DNA from: Aerococcus urinaeequi | GTDB taxonomy: Bacteria; Bacillota; Bacilli; Lactobacillales; Aerococcaceae | Reading direction: 5' to 3' | Length of the DNA: 64,000 nucleotides | NCBI RefSeq assembly: GCF_001543205.1 | Contig: NZ_CP014162.1 | Location: 868,001-932,000 of the forward strand | Shown: in pieces, positions 40,122 to 50,703 of the stretch | How positions within the stretch are numbered: position 1 is the stretch's first letter | Layout: each line of letters opens with the position of its first letter | The notes under the pieces: model-generated | The model's database searches: none | Told to the model about the DNA's origin: nothing | The model's input: the letters and a program-made list of their open reading frames with translations, nothing else | Position numbers and translations under genes: made by a program

Positions 40122-40370
40122 AAAAAGAGCATCCCATCCATAAAGGACGAAATGCTCGCGGTGCCACCTTTTTTAGTCAGAGATACAAAAGGTCTCCAAC
40201 TCTCTCAAAGACGATAACGGCGCCACCGTACCTTTTTCAAGGCGATTTTTATAAGTAGTAGGTTCATGTAGTCAGTGGGGATATGCTTACACCTGATCAT
40301 ATCTCGCTTAATCCTTAACAACATTACTAGTCTACAAATCGTTTGTTTATTCGCTTAGCTTACAGCCTAT
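40122..40370 (-). promoter_or_regulatory. T-box leader of proS
   Basis: The minus strand carries the T-box sequence AAGGTGGCACCGCG (40170-40157), directly followed by a terminator (GAGCAT 40132-40127 with ATGCTC... 40157-40152, then TTTTT). Upstream is a stem-rich leader; CCT at 40262-40260, preceded by GAA, is a plausible proline specifier. A weak promoter (TTTACT, 16 bp, TATAGG) lies near 40365-40395. Uncharged tRNA-Pro should stabilise the antiterminator. An imperfect CTAGTC/GACTAG hairpin (40406-40433) ends the gap toward the thioesterase gene. Confidence 0.88.
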
Positions 40371-40438
40371 ATTTTGCTTGATTAGCTAGTAAAAGTCAAT
40401 ATCTCTAGTCTTTTTCCCATGAGAAAAGACTAGTTTCA

Positions 40439-40948
40439 TTAATCAAGCAAGTCAACTGTTAAATGACTAACCAATTCTTTCGTTAAGATTCGTTTTTGGG
40501 CGTGACCTGATTTTCGGCCTTCATAACCGTTACATAAGTAGACTTCTTCATCTGTATGTGCAACAACTTCCGGTAAATGATAGTCAGGGTCTACATAGTC
40601 TTTCAAGACTACATAGGTTAGAAAGGCCGTTGCAGCTAGATAACGCTCACCGGTATGTTTCTCACCAATGACCTTCGCAAAAATTTCCATCGAACGTTTA
40701 CCTGCTCCCGTTACATAGGTTTCAACATGGGCAATATCGCCTTCTGGCAAAGGCGCTATGAAATGAATATCGTCCATATTACCAGTCATTGTACCGTATG
40801 GCGTCAACCGACCTGCGGATACAGAAGCCACATTATCCATGATATATAATATTTGGCCACCATATAAATTCTTATAAAAATTGGTTTGATTAGGCATAAT
40901 TCGATGTGATTGTACTGCCTTAGTTCGTTTACAAGTTACTTGTGTCAT
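40439..40948 (-). CDS. Acyl-CoA thioesterase (hotdog fold)
   Basis: A 169-residue protein of the YkhA/BFIT-like acyl-CoA hydrolase family: one hotdog domain with N..YGGQILYIMDNVASVSA and a C-terminal KRILT segment. It hydrolyses acyl-CoA to free acid and CoA. ATG 40948 has GGAGG 8 bases upstream; the frame reaches 40963 but that ATG contains the ribosome site. It lies 15 bases after the ECF S-component gene, same strand, so they are co-transcribed. Confidence 0.85.
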   Translation of the reverse strand: MTQVTCKRTKAVQSHRIMPNQTNFYKNLYGGQILYIMDNVASVSAGRLTPYGTMTGNMDDIHFIAPLPEGDIAHVETYVTGAGKRSMEIFAKVIGEKHTGERYLAATAFLTYVVLKDYVDPDYHLPEVVAHTDEEVYLCNGYEGRKSGHAQKRILTKELVSHLTVDLLD

Positions 40949-40963
40949 AAATCTGACCTCCAT

Positions 40964-41560
40964 TTAATCATTCATTCCGGACCTTTTAAGTGATTTACTT
41001 AAAGGTAAGGATAGAATAGGCGTTATAATCCCTGAAGTGACAGCTTCTAATAACCCATTACCGCCAATGGTAACTAAGAATGTAGCAATTAAAGCAGATG
41101 TTGGGATATTTAGCGCATTCGCATAAGCTTCTGCTGAAAATAGGTAAATCGCACCTAAAACAGTAACTGTATTCACTATAGACCCGATAACACCTGTAAT
41201 GATAAATTTTGTTCTATCTTTCACCTTACCATCAAGGTATATAGCAATCCATCCTGAAATAAAGCCAACTAGCATCCGCGGAATAACAGATACTAAGGGG
41301 TTTAAGAAAACTACTGACATGATATCGGGCACAATTGCTGCCTTGATCATCCGCAAAATACCCCAAGAAGCACCGAGGATAAGTCCAGTTTGTGGCCCAA
41401 ATAAACTAGCACCGATAATAACTGTTACATGAATAATTGTTGCCTGGACTGGTCCAATCGGGATATAGCCTATTCCAGGAACAAAAGTTTGAATAATTAA
41501 AATCGCCAACATCAAACTAATCACAGTTAATCTGGCGGTCCGTTCTTTTTGATGATCCAT
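40964..41560 (-). CDS. ECF transporter substrate-binding (S) component, possibly for pantothenate
   Basis: A 198-residue membrane protein with about five or six helices. Features of S-components are visible: a small-residue-rich first helix and GPVQATIIHVTVIIGASLFGP then GLILGASWG. It would need the shared EcfAA'T module from elsewhere in the genome. The general form is like the pantothenate S-component, and the next genes are CoA-related (acyl-CoA thioesterase, Nudix CoA pyrophosphatase-like), so pantothenate is a reasonable guess. The ATG at 41560 has GAGG 6 bases upstream; a TTG four codons up is in the ribosome site. Confidence 0.78.
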   Translation of the reverse strand: MDHQKERTARLTVISLMLAILIIQTFVPGIGYIPIGPVQATIIHVTVIIGASLFGPQTGLILGASWGILRMIKAAIVPDIMSVVFLNPLVSVIPRMLVGFISGWIAIYLDGKVKDRTKFIITGVIGSIVNTVTVLGAIYLFSAEAYANALNIPTSALIATFLVTIGGNGLLEAVTSGIITPILSLPLSKSLKRSGMND

Positions 41561-41643
41561 AATAAACCTCAATATCTAAATTTATAATATATGTGGCGTT
41601 ATCATACCACGAATCCGCCCAACAATAAAAGGCTAACATTGAG

Positions 41644-42285
41644 CTAGCCTTCCTTGTCATCCTGATTAAATGGAAGATGTTTACCCTTCAGTATATCCAC
41701 GAAACGGGCAGTTAATTTAGCAGTCATTCCCCATAAATGTTCCCCTTGAATATTGTAAAAAAGAATTCCCCGTTGTTCAGATCGACTAAAATTATATTGT
41801 TTCCCACCTGGAATTAGGTTAAAGGGGAAATCATCCGCCACTTGCTGGTGGTGGGCTACATAATGGACGTCAGGCGCCATGGTCTTCAACTCACGCAGAG
41901 GGATGGTAAAAACATGGTCCACTTCATACTTGTTGAGGGTCAAATCATCCAAACTTTCAATGGCTAATTCACCCACATAACAACCGATAATTCGTTTGCC
42001 CATGACAATATAATCCATTTCACCAACCACGTCGATCTTATCAGGGCTTACCCCCAACTCCTCCGTCGTTTCACGGACCGCGGCTTGCTCAAACCCTTCG
42101 CCCGCTTCTACCCGACCACCAGGAAAAGCGGCATCCCCAGCTTGGGAAATGCCGTTTGCCCTGTGTTCGAATAAAATATGCCATTCCCCGTCCAATTTGG
42201 CTAGAGGGATTAAGACGGCATATGCTTTTTCAACGTCGAGAGGGCGTGGTTCGTAGGTTTGAAAGATACGTCTAACCTCATCCAT
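41644..42285 (-). CDS. Nudix hydrolase, CoA pyrophosphatase-like
   Basis: A 213-residue protein with a full Nudix box (GGRVEAGEGFEQAAVRETTEELG, about 56-78; written as its key pattern Gx5Ex7REUxEExG). The preceding AYAVLIPLA and the long C-terminal extension resemble NudL/YeaB-type CoA diphosphatases, which split CoA to phosphopantetheine and 3',5'-ADP. GTG (42288) and ATG (42285) are adjacent; ATG is better spaced from GGAAGGG. It is 45 bases after the transaldolase gene. Confidence 0.84.
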   Translation of the reverse strand: MDEVRRIFQTYEPRPLDVEKAYAVLIPLAKLDGEWHILFEHRANGISQAGDAAFPGGRVEAGEGFEQAAVRETTEELGVSPDKIDVVGEMDYIVMGKRIIGCYVGELAIESLDDLTLNKYEVDHVFTIPLRELKTMAPDVHYVAHHQQVADDFPFNLIPGGKQYNFSRSEQRGILFYNIQGEHLWGMTAKLTARFVDILKGKHLPFNQDDKEG

Positions 42286-42330
42286 CACAATCGCCCTTCC
42301 TTCAATTGATGTTGATCTTTTGATAATAAA

Positions 42331-42984
42331 TTATTTGTCGCGGTTTTGGTAAGCTTCCCAGTCAGCTGTAAAGCCTTCGATACCTTTGTCAGTTAAGACG
42401 TGACCCCATAATTTAGGGAATAGGCTACCTGGAATCGTACCAATGTGTGCACCAGCTAACGCAGAGCCTTCAAAGTGAGCGATGTGACGGATAGATGCTG
42501 CAATGATTTCAGCTTCATAACCGTAAATATCTAATACTTCACGTAATTCTGCAATTAATTTCAATCCATCTTGACCTAAGTCATCGATACGACCGATAAA
42601 TGGTGAAATATAAGTTGCACCTGCTTTAGCTGCCATTAATCCTTGAGAAACAGAGAAGATTAAAGTCACATTTGTTTTAATGCCTTCTTTAGAAAGTGTA
42701 TTTACAGCTTTCAAACCAGCTTCAGTCATAGGGATTTTGACAACAACGTTGTCTGCCCATTTAGCAATCTCATGTGCTTCTTCAACCATTTCTTCGTAGG
42801 TTAAACCAGTAACCTCAGCAGAAACTGGACCATCAATTGTACCAGCGATGTCTTTGATTACTTCTTCAAAATCGCGTCCTTCTTTAGCTACTAGAGATGG
42901 ATTCGTTGTTACACCGTCAACTAAACCCAAGTCATTAATTCGTTTAATTTCATCAATGTTTGCAGTATCTAAGAAAAATTTCAT
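42331..42984 (-). CDS. tal: Transaldolase / fructose-6-phosphate aldolase family
   Basis: A 217-residue small-type (TalC/FSA) class I aldolase. The N-terminus [29 protein letters not shown] and the Schiff-base lysine in NVVVKIPMT identify it; SPFIGRIDD and ASIRH follow. It transfers dihydroxyacetone units between sugar phosphates in the non-oxidative pentose pathway. It is 64 bases downstream of tkt on the same strand, which favours true transaldolase activity over FSA activity. Confidence 0.9.
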   Translation of the reverse strand: MKFFLDTANIDEIKRINDLGLVDGVTTNPSLVAKEGRDFEEVIKDIAGTIDGPVSAEVTGLTYEEMVEEAHEIAKWADNVVVKIPMTEAGLKAVNTLSKEGIKTNVTLIFSVSQGLMAAKAGATYISPFIGRIDDLGQDGLKLIAELREVLDIYGYEAEIIAASIRHIAHFEGSALAGAHIGTIPGSLFPKLWGHVLTDKGIEGFTADWEAYQNRDK

Positions 42985-43048
42985 TTTTCAAAAGCCTCCT
43001 GTTAGCTAATTCATGACTGACGTAGTGACAAAGGTGGTAGCTGACAAA

Positions 43049-45046
43049 TTAGTCAGCTAAACCTTTAAATGTATTGGCAACATTTTCAGCTGTAAAGCCA
43101 TATTCTTCTTGGATTAAATCACCTTTACCTGAAGCACCAAAGCGGTCGATACCAACGATAGCACCATTTAAGCCAGTGTATTTCGCCCAACCGAATGAAG
43201 CACCCATTTCAACAGCCACACGTTTAGTGATGGCTTTTGGTAATACAGACTCTTTGTAAGCTGCATCTTGTGCATCAAAAATTTCTTGAGATGGCATAGA
43301 TACGACAGATACGTGGATACCTTCTTCAGCTAATTTCGCTTGAGCTGCAATCGCTAAGCTTACTTCCGAACCAGTCGCAATTAAGATACCTGTTTGCTCA
43401 CCAGCTGCTGGAGAAATAACGTATGCACCTTTACGGACACCTTCTTCAGCGTTTTCTTTTGTACCTTCTAAGACCGGTAGGTCTTGACGTGTTAAGACTA
43501 ACATCGTTGGTGTTTCTTCTGATTCAAGGGCTAATTTCCAAGCTACCCCTACTTCGTTTCCGTCTGCAGGACGAACAACATTTACGTTGTGCATTGCACG
43601 GAATGAAGCCAATTGTTCAACTGGTTCATGGGTTGGACCATCTTCACCAACACCAATTGAGTCATGGGTAAAGACATAAGTTACTGGTAATTTAGAAATC
43701 GCAGCTAAACGAACCGCTGGACGTAGATAGTCAGAGAAGACGAAGAATGTACCAGCGTATGTTTTAGAACCACCATGTAAAGCAATACCATTCATCGCTG
43801 CAGCCATCGCAAATTCACGCACACCATACCAAATGTTACGTCCTTGGTAAGATCCTGCTTGGAATTCTTCATCTGCATCATTCATCGTATTGTTAGAAGA
43901 AGATAAGTCCGCTGATCCACCCCAGAATTCTGGTAATGCTTTACCAATTGCTTGAATAGCTGCTTGAGAAGTTTTACGACTTGCTGCCGCTTTATCACCT
44001 ACTTCATAAACAGGGATGTTAGCTTCCCAACCTTCAGGTAATTTACCTGCATAAGCACGTTCATATTGCGCCGCTAAGTCTGGATAAGCTGCTTTATAGT
44101 CAGCAAATAGCTTGTTCCAAGCTTCTTCTTCGGACTGGCCACGAGACGCAACAACTTCATTGAAACGGTCGTAAACTTCTTGAGGAATATCGAATGCATC
44201 ATAGTCCCAACCAAATTTTTTCTTAGCGAAAGTAGACCCTTCTGCACCTAATGGTGCACCGTGAACACCAGATGTACCTTGTTTTTCAGCACCGAAACCA
44301 ATAATTGTTTTAATTTCAATTAATGTAGGTTGATCAGTGTTAGCTTTTGCTTGCTCAATAGCGGTATTGATTGCTTCTAAATCATTACCGTCTTTTACTA
44401 GAATGTGTTCCCAGCCGTAAGCTTTGAAACGATCACCAACATTTTCAGTAAAGGCTTTAGAAGTAGGCCCGTCTAATGAAATGTCGTTCGAATCGTATAA
44501 AGCGATTAATTTGTTCAGTTTTAAATGACCAGCTAAAGATGCCGCTTCTTGCGTCACACCTTCCATCAAGTCACCGTCACCAACTAGGGTGTAAGTAAAA
44601 TGATCCACAACGTTAAAACCGTCTTTATTGTAAACAGCAGCGTCATGCGCTTCTGCCATTGCCATACCTACTGCATTAGCAAAACCTTGACCTAATGGAC
44701 CTGTTGTTGCTTCTACACCGTCAGTTTCGTGTACCTCTGGATGTCCAGGGGTTTTCGAACCGAATTGACGGAAGTTTTTTGTATCTTCTAAAGATACATC
44801 GAATCCTGATAAATGAAGTAAGCTATAAAGCATTGCAGAACCATGTCCAGCGGACAATACAAAACGGTCACGGTTAGTCCATTTACTGTGTTGTGGGTTT
44901 TGACGAATGTGCTTAGACCAAAGGGCATAAGCCATTGGTGCAGCACCTAAAGGTAAACCTGGGTGGCCAGAATTTGCCTTATCCACCATATCTGTGCTTA
45001 AAGCACGAATAGCGTTTGTTGCTAAAATATCCGTGTTGTCAAACAT
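43049..45046 (-). CDS. tkt: Transketolase
   Basis: A 665-residue TPP enzyme of the pentose phosphate pathway. TPP/Mg motif [20 protein letters not shown]-terminal [20 protein letters not shown]; transketolase signature [18 protein letters not shown]-domain GSEVSLA. Length is standard. AGGAG is upstream of the ATG, and an extended -10 (TGTTATACT) lies in the 127-base gap to the HAD gene. First of the tkt-tal pair. Confidence 0.96.
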   Translation of the reverse strand: MFDNTDILATNAIRALSTDMVDKANSGHPGLPLGAAPMAYALWSKHIRQNPQHSKWTNRDRFVLSAGHGSAMLYSLLHLSGFDVSLEDTKNFRQFGSKTPGHPEVHETDGVEATTGPLGQGFANAVGMAMAEAHDAAVYNKDGFNVVDHFTYTLVGDGDLMEGVTQEAASLAGHLKLNKLIALYDSNDISLDGPTSKAFTENVGDRFKAYGWEHILVKDGNDLEAINTAIEQAKANTDQPTLIEIKTIIGFGAEKQGTSGVHGAPLGAEGSTFAKKKFGWDYDAFDIPQEVYDRFNEVVASRGQSEEEAWNKLFADYKAAYPDLAAQYERAYAGKLPEGWEANIPVYEVGDKAAASRKTSQAAIQAIGKALPEFWGGSADLSSSNNTMNDADEEFQAGSYQGRNIWYGVREFAMAAAMNGIALHGGSKTYAGTFFVFSDYLRPAVRLAAISKLPVTYVFTHDSIGVGEDGPTHEPVEQLASFRAMHNVNVVRPADGNEVGVAWKLALESEETPTMLVLTRQDLPVLEGTKENAEEGVRKGAYVISPAAGEQTGILIATGSEVSLAIAAQAKLAEEGIHVSVVSMPSQEIFDAQDAAYKESVLPKAITKRVAVEMGASFGWAKYTGLNGAIVGIDRFGASGKGDLIQEEYGFTAENVANTFKGLAD

Positions 45047-45173
45047 TCATTTCACTCCTTAAAATCTGTTCAATTTCTCATTTAAAGCTGACAGCTTGTC
45101 ATACTAACAGTATAACAAAGTTTATAATAAATCACTATTCATAGGGATTAGAACTTATCGTTCATCCAAAATT

Positions 45174-45980
45174 TTATTGAGCATCAAAAACTAATTTTTC
45201 TAATGCTTTTGCAATCCCTTCATCATCATTGGATGCTGTTACGTACTGGGCATTGTCTTTTAATTCGTCAATTGCGTTACCCATAGCAACCCCACAACCA
45301 GCCCATTTAATCATCGATAAATCATTCGCTTGGTCACCAAAGGCCATTGTTTCACTTTGATCAATACCTAAGCTTTCTGCTAATTTAGCTAAAGCTTCTC
45401 CTTTATCAACGCCTTTTGGCATGATTTCTAAGAAGAACGGCTCAGATTTCATAATCGAGTATTTTTCAAATAAACTAGCGTCTAAGGTTGCGATAAAAGC
45501 ATCTAATTTTCCTGGTTCAGCAGTAATCATCACTTTTGGTGCCGTAACTTCCCCATCAAAGAAATCAACTGTTCTGATTGGCATCTCATTCAATGTAGAT
45601 TCAACATCTACATATTGATCTTTAGGTGCATCTTGCACAATCACATATTGATCATCATGGGCATGAACATCTAAATCGTGTGCCTTAGCTAATTCAACCC
45701 AACTTTGTAATTCATCATTAGTTAAGGCATGTGAGAAGACGGTATCGTCTGTTGCTACTTCTTTTACCAAGCCACCATTAAAGCAAGAAACAAATGGCAC
45801 AATTTCACGGCCAACTAAATCTGCATTTAGTAGTACACCTTTATAAGGTCGACCTGATGAGATAACCACATGGATACCCGCATCATGCAATTTATGAAGC
45901 GCTTCCTTAGTAGCTTGTGACACCTCTTTTTTCGAATTTACTAAAGTCCCATCAATATCAAATGCGATTAATTTATACAT
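45174..45980 (-). CDS. Cof-type HAD phosphatase
   Basis: A 268-residue HAD hydrolase of the Cof/YidA type: motif I FDIDGTLVNS (nucleophile Asp at about 8), motif II SSGRP, motif III Lys in PKGVDKGEAL, motif IV FGDQANDLSMI. It should dephosphorylate sugar phosphates or similar metabolites; C2 cap present. The ATG follows the upstream stop directly (TAG ATG) with GGAGG 10 bases before, so it is coupled to the amylase-like gene. Confidence 0.88.
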   Translation of the reverse strand: MYKLIAFDIDGTLVNSKKEVSQATKEALHKLHDAGIHVVISSGRPYKGVLLNADLVGREIVPFVSCFNGGLVKEVATDDTVFSHALTNDELQSWVELAKAHDLDVHAHDDQYVIVQDAPKDQYVDVESTLNEMPIRTVDFFDGEVTAPKVMITAEPGKLDAFIATLDASLFEKYSIMKSEPFFLEIMPKGVDKGEALAKLAESLGIDQSETMAFGDQANDLSMIKWAGCGVAMGNAIDELKDNAQYVTASNDDEGIAKALEKLVFDAQ

Positions 45981-47321
45981 CTATGCATTTCCTCCATCTT
46001 TTTTAAAATATTCTGGCAGTCTCATATCACCTTCATATGAAATAACAACCGGCTTATCTCCAAACGTTACACGACCATTCACAACCTGATAATTAGCTTT
46101 AGAAATTTCATCTTTATATTCTCCATCAGGTATACCCAATTCAATTTCAGCAGCTTGTCCTTCTTCTCTCAATTTGAAAATACCAAACAAATGCTGCGTA
46201 TAATAATGGTAAGAAAGTACCACTGTTGAATCTCCAGCAGGCATAATCGTATAGTAACCACTCTTACATACTTCTCGTTTCTTAATTTGTGACATACGAT
46301 TGATTAACGGGGTTAAATCTTGATTAATAGCCCAATTAATCGTTTCACCGCTTCGGAAATTAAAGCGTTCTTTTAATCCATACTCCTGTCCCATAAATAA
46401 GCTAGCTATCCCTTTTTGGAAAAAGGCAAAAGCTGTCCAGTTTTCTAGTTCACTACCTGGTTTAACACATTCTGCAAAACGTGGGAATTCCTCAAATTCT
46501 AAAGAACGCATACTTACGTATGTATTTGGCATCATCAACTCCTGGAAATTTAAAGTACCAACAAAGTTTTCCAAGGACATATCTCCATGATAAAAACGAT
46601 TTTTATAGAAGGAACCTGGAATTTGATCAACCACGTCAAAGTTAGGATATAATTCCCCTTCTGTCCAATAAGGCATATTCATTTGTTGTAACTTCGTTAG
46701 AATTGATAAAGGCATGGTCGCAGCCACCCAATAAAAATATGGATGAACATCTTCCACTTCAGCCCGTGCTGATGCCCAAAATTCAGGTCGAACCAGTTGG
46801 GCATGGTTTGCCGCAAATCCATCCACAAATTTAGCCCAATATTTTAGGTTTTCAATGATATAATCCCATAATTTAGGGTTGGTATAGTCTAAATCGTATG
46901 AACTATCATAAATATCTAAGCGAGAAATCATTTCACCCTGTTCATTATGTAAGAAATATTCAGGGTGTTCTTTAACTAACTCCGAATCCTTTGCTAAATG
47001 GAATAGTTGTAGGTTTAACATCACTTGCATACCCATCTCATGGATAGTATCCACTAATTCTTGAAAATCATCTAGGCTACCATACTGCGGGGAGACCTCA
47101 GAGATATTTTTCACGATCATTGGATTACCTTCCAGATTATCAGCAACCCTCAAGTCAGTAGTTGGAAAGATAGACTGCAGCAAAATAATGTCTACGCCCA
47201 AATCTTTTAACCGTTGAAGCTCTGGAATAATCGATTTGAATGTCCCTTCCTCTGTAAAATTGCGAACAAATAACTTATACAGCGTTTTGTGACGTAACGT
47301 TAAGTTCGTTACTTTAGCCAT
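45981..47321 (-). CDS. GH13 alpha-amylase-fold protein lacking catalytic residues
   Basis: A 446-residue protein that aligns with GH13 enzymes, including the opening TLYKLFVRNFTEEGTFKSII, VSPQYGSLDDFQELVDTIHE and a C-terminal beta domain. The catalytic regions are changed: region I reads VMLNLQLFH (usual D..xNH lost), region II reads DGFAANHAQ (Arg and nucleophile Asp lost), and the usual HD of region IV is absent (LNFQEL). A Glu remains in YWTEGELY. It is probably not a hydrolase; a sugar-binding or regulatory role is possible. GGAGG is 6 bases before the ATG; coupled to the HAD gene. Confidence 0.72.
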   Translation of the reverse strand: MAKVTNLTLRHKTLYKLFVRNFTEEGTFKSIIPELQRLKDLGVDIILLQSIFPTTDLRVADNLEGNPMIVKNISEVSPQYGSLDDFQELVDTIHEMGMQVMLNLQLFHLAKDSELVKEHPEYFLHNEQGEMISRLDIYDSSYDLDYTNPKLWDYIIENLKYWAKFVDGFAANHAQLVRPEFWASARAEVEDVHPYFYWVAATMPLSILTKLQQMNMPYWTEGELYPNFDVVDQIPGSFYKNRFYHGDMSLENFVGTLNFQELMMPNTYVSMRSLEFEEFPRFAECVKPGSELENWTAFAFFQKGIASLFMGQEYGLKERFNFRSGETINWAINQDLTPLINRMSQIKKREVCKSGYYTIMPAGDSTVVLSYHYYTQHLFGIFKLREEGQAAEIELGIPDGEYKDEISKANYQVVNGRVTFGDKPVVISYEGDMRLPEYFKKDGGNA

Positions 47322-47496
47322 GGCTGACCTCCTATGTTAAATGCGACTCTTTTTGCTATCTTCATTCTAGCATACGTGTATCAAATTACTCACCATAATA
47401 ATTCTTATAACTAGTAAAATGATTTCTACTAGTCTAAAAACCCTTGAAAAAGCTTTTTTACCTACAAATACGTAAAATTCATCCGAATAAAATGAT

Positions 47497-47572
47497 TTTT
47501 GCGAACGTTTGAAAATTAAATTAAATAAACATTCGTGTTTGGTATTGATTTTTCTGCTCGAGTCTTTATAAT
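47497..47572 (+). promoter_or_regulatory. Purine permease promoter with paired PurBoxes
   Basis: TTTTGCGAACGTTTG (CGAA at 47502-47505) and the inverted AAACATTCGTGTTT (TTCG at 47532-47535) have 26 bases between the cores, equal to two 14-base PurBoxes 16 bp apart as in B. subtilis PurR sites. TTGATT (47545-47550) and TATAAT (47567-47572), 16 bp apart, follow. No purine riboswitch fold was seen in the short leader. Confidence 0.6.
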
Positions 47573-47613
47573 GATAGAAGTAGTTAATTAAATTCATAAA
47601 AGGAGCAAGAAAA

Positions 47614-49086
47614 GTGAAAAAAATAGAGGAATTTTTCCAATTGAAGGAAAATGGGTCAAACTTTTCAACTGAATTGATTGCCGGTTTATCAACCTTCTTT
47701 GCAATGAGTTACATTATTTTTGTAAACCCAGCAATTTTATCTCAAACAGGTATGCCTTACCAAGGTGTGTTCTTAGCAACCATCATTTCATCAGCTTTAG
47801 CGACATTATTTATCGGATTATTTGCTAACGTGCCTTACGCATTGGCACCAGGTATGGGATTAAATGCTTTCTTTACTTATACAGTAGTTTTCTCACTAGG
47901 CTTTACTTGGCAAGAAGCATTGGCAATGGTATTTATCTGTGGTTTATTCAATATCTTCATCACAGTAACTAAATTCCGTCAATTAATTATTAAAGCAATT
48001 CCAGACTCATTACAACATGCAATTGGTGCAGGTGTCGGTCTATTTGTTGCCTATATTGGTGTTAAGAATGCTGGTTTCATCAACTTTACAACTGAAGCAG
48101 CAAACATCACAGCTGTTAACGGTCAACCATTTGATGCCACACAATCTGTTTTCGAAGGTGGTCTAGCAACCATCAACTCTACTGGGTCAACACTACCAGA
48201 GATTTCTACTTTTACAGATCAAACTTCATTATTAGCCTTATTCGGTCTAATCCTAACAATTATTTTGTTATTGAAAAATGTAAAAGGTGCGATCTTAATT
48301 GGTATCATCGCGGTTTCAACTATTTACGTTATTTTAAACCCAGCTGCTTTAGCCACTGTTAACTTCGACCAATCTGGTTTAGGCGCTGCCTTCCAAGACT
48401 TGGGTGTTACTTTCGGAGCAGCCTTCGGTAAAGAAGGATTACTATCACTTTTCGCTGATCCATCACGTTATCCATTAGTGATCATGACAATCTTTGCTTT
48501 CTCTCTATCTGATGTATTCGATACAATTGGTACATTCATTGGAACAGGTCGTGCTTCAGGTATCTTTACTAAAGAAGACATTGACAATATGGATCAATCA
48601 AGTGTCATGAACACTAAATTAGACAAAGCCCTTTTTGGTGATGTTGTTGGTACTTCATTAGGTGCGGTATTCGGTACTTCAAACACCACTGTTTATGCTG
48701 AATCTACTGTAGGTATCTCATTAGGCGGCCGTACAGGTTTAACGTCCGTATTTGTTGCTATTGCTTTCTTCTTATGTGCTTTCATCTCACCTTTCGTTGG
48801 TTTAGTACCAAGTGCTGCAACTGCACCAGCTTTAATCATCGTTGGTATTATGATGATGTCAGCTATTCGTGAGATTGATTGGTCTAGCTTAGAGGTTGCA
48901 ATTCCTGCTTTCTTCGCTTCTGTATTTATGGCTTATGCTTACTCAATCTCATACGGTATTGCAGCAGGTTTCATCACTTACTGCATCGTGAAAGTAGCAC
49001 TAGGTAAAACAAAAGAAATCCACCCAATCTTATGGGCTGCATCATTCTTATTCTTAGCAAACTTTATTATCTTAGCCATCATCTAA
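47614..49086 (+). CDS. pbuG: NCS2 (AzgA/PbuG-type) purine permease
   Basis: A 490-residue membrane protein with about 12-14 segments of the AzgA-like NCS2 family (hypoxanthine/guanine or adenine). Landmarks: TELIAGLSTFFAMSYIIFVNP at the N-terminus, ALAPGMGLNAFF, SLSDVFDTIGTFIGTG, and TSLGAVFGTSNTTVYAES. A proton-coupled uptake role is known for the family. The start is GTG at 47614 after AAAGGAGC. It is a single-gene unit with PurBoxes upstream and a strong terminator. Substrate choice among purines is not resolved. Confidence 0.92.
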   Translation: MKKIEEFFQLKENGSNFSTELIAGLSTFFAMSYIIFVNPAILSQTGMPYQGVFLATIISSALATLFIGLFANVPYALAPGMGLNAFFTYTVVFSLGFTWQEALAMVFICGLFNIFITVTKFRQLIIKAIPDSLQHAIGAGVGLFVAYIGVKNAGFINFTTEAANITAVNGQPFDATQSVFEGGLATINSTGSTLPEISTFTDQTSLLALFGLILTIILLLKNVKGAILIGIIAVSTIYVILNPAALATVNFDQSGLGAAFQDLGVTFGAAFGKEGLLSLFADPSRYPLVIMTIFAFSLSDVFDTIGTFIGTGRASGIFTKEDIDNMDQSSVMNTKLDKALFGDVVGTSLGAVFGTSNTTVYAESTVGISLGGRTGLTSVFVAIAFFLCAFISPFVGLVPSAATAPALIIVGIMMMSAIREIDWSSLEVAIPAFFASVFMAYAYSISYGIAAGFITYCIVKVALGKTKEIHPILWAASFLFLANFIILAII

Positions 49087-49116
49087 AGGCTTAGAAGACA
49101 GCATTAACTCTCACTC

Positions 49117-49143
49117 AAGACCAGGTTTTCCTGGTCTTTTTTT
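49117..49143 (+). terminator. Terminator of the purine permease gene
   Basis: AAGACCAGG/CCTGGTCTT arms with a short loop and seven or more Ts. Confidence 0.88.
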
Positions 49144-49245
49144 GCTCTAGCGAAACATTTTTGTATACTTTTTTAGGTTAACTTGATGCAAAATCGTATT
49201 GAATAATTTTAAAAAACGTAACAACTTAAAGGTTTTTAAAGGATT

Positions 49246-49311
49246 GTTTGCAAAAGTTGATTTTAAATTGATTTGCAAACCCTTTCTTTTTGACATCGTA
49301 AGCGCTAAAAT
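49246..49311 (+). promoter_or_regulatory. lox upstream region: inverted repeat, TTGACA and cre-like site
   Basis: GTTTGCAAA (49246-49254) and TTTGCAAAC (49272-49280) are a perfect 9-bp inverted repeat 17 bp apart. Then TTGACA (49290-49295) and a cre-like CGTAAGCGCTAAAA (49297-49310, two deviations) follow; no clear -10 at 17 bp was found (TAAAAT at 49306 is too near). A regulator that responds to lactate, oxygen or carbon supply is plausible. Confidence 0.4.
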
Positions 49312-49325
49312 AGGAATGTTGATAG

Positions 49326-50498
<1,173 letters not shown>

Positions 50499-50524
50499 AT
50501 TTTTGCTGTAATTTATATAAGATG

Positions 50525-50562
50525 AGGTCAAAGAAAATGGAGACATTTTCTTTGGCCTTTTT
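50525..50562 (+). terminator. lox terminator
   Basis: Arms 50525-50539 and 50544-50558 (about 15 bp) with TTTTTG following. Confidence 0.85.
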
Positions 50563-50638
50563 GTAATCGCTCATAAAAACGAACGTTTAAGCACCTATCC
50601 CACTATTAGTAAATCCCCCTCACCTTAGTTGCTAGTCT

Positions 50639-50667
50639 TTGCATTCCTTAACAGACACACTTATAAT
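50639..50667 (+). promoter_or_regulatory. Promoter of the small acidic protein gene
   Basis: TTGCAT (50639-50644) and TATAAT (50662-50667) with exactly 17 bp between; 36 bp before the small ORF's start. Confidence 0.75.
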
Positions 50668-50703
50668 ACTTACTATAAGTAAATTGTAGAGAGGAGCGTT
50701 ACC

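Noticed and set aside
49297-49312. Complete lox promoter from TTGACA at 49290
   Set aside because: No acceptable -10 lies 16-18 bp downstream (GGAATG at 17 bp), so only the -35 and cre-like site are noted.
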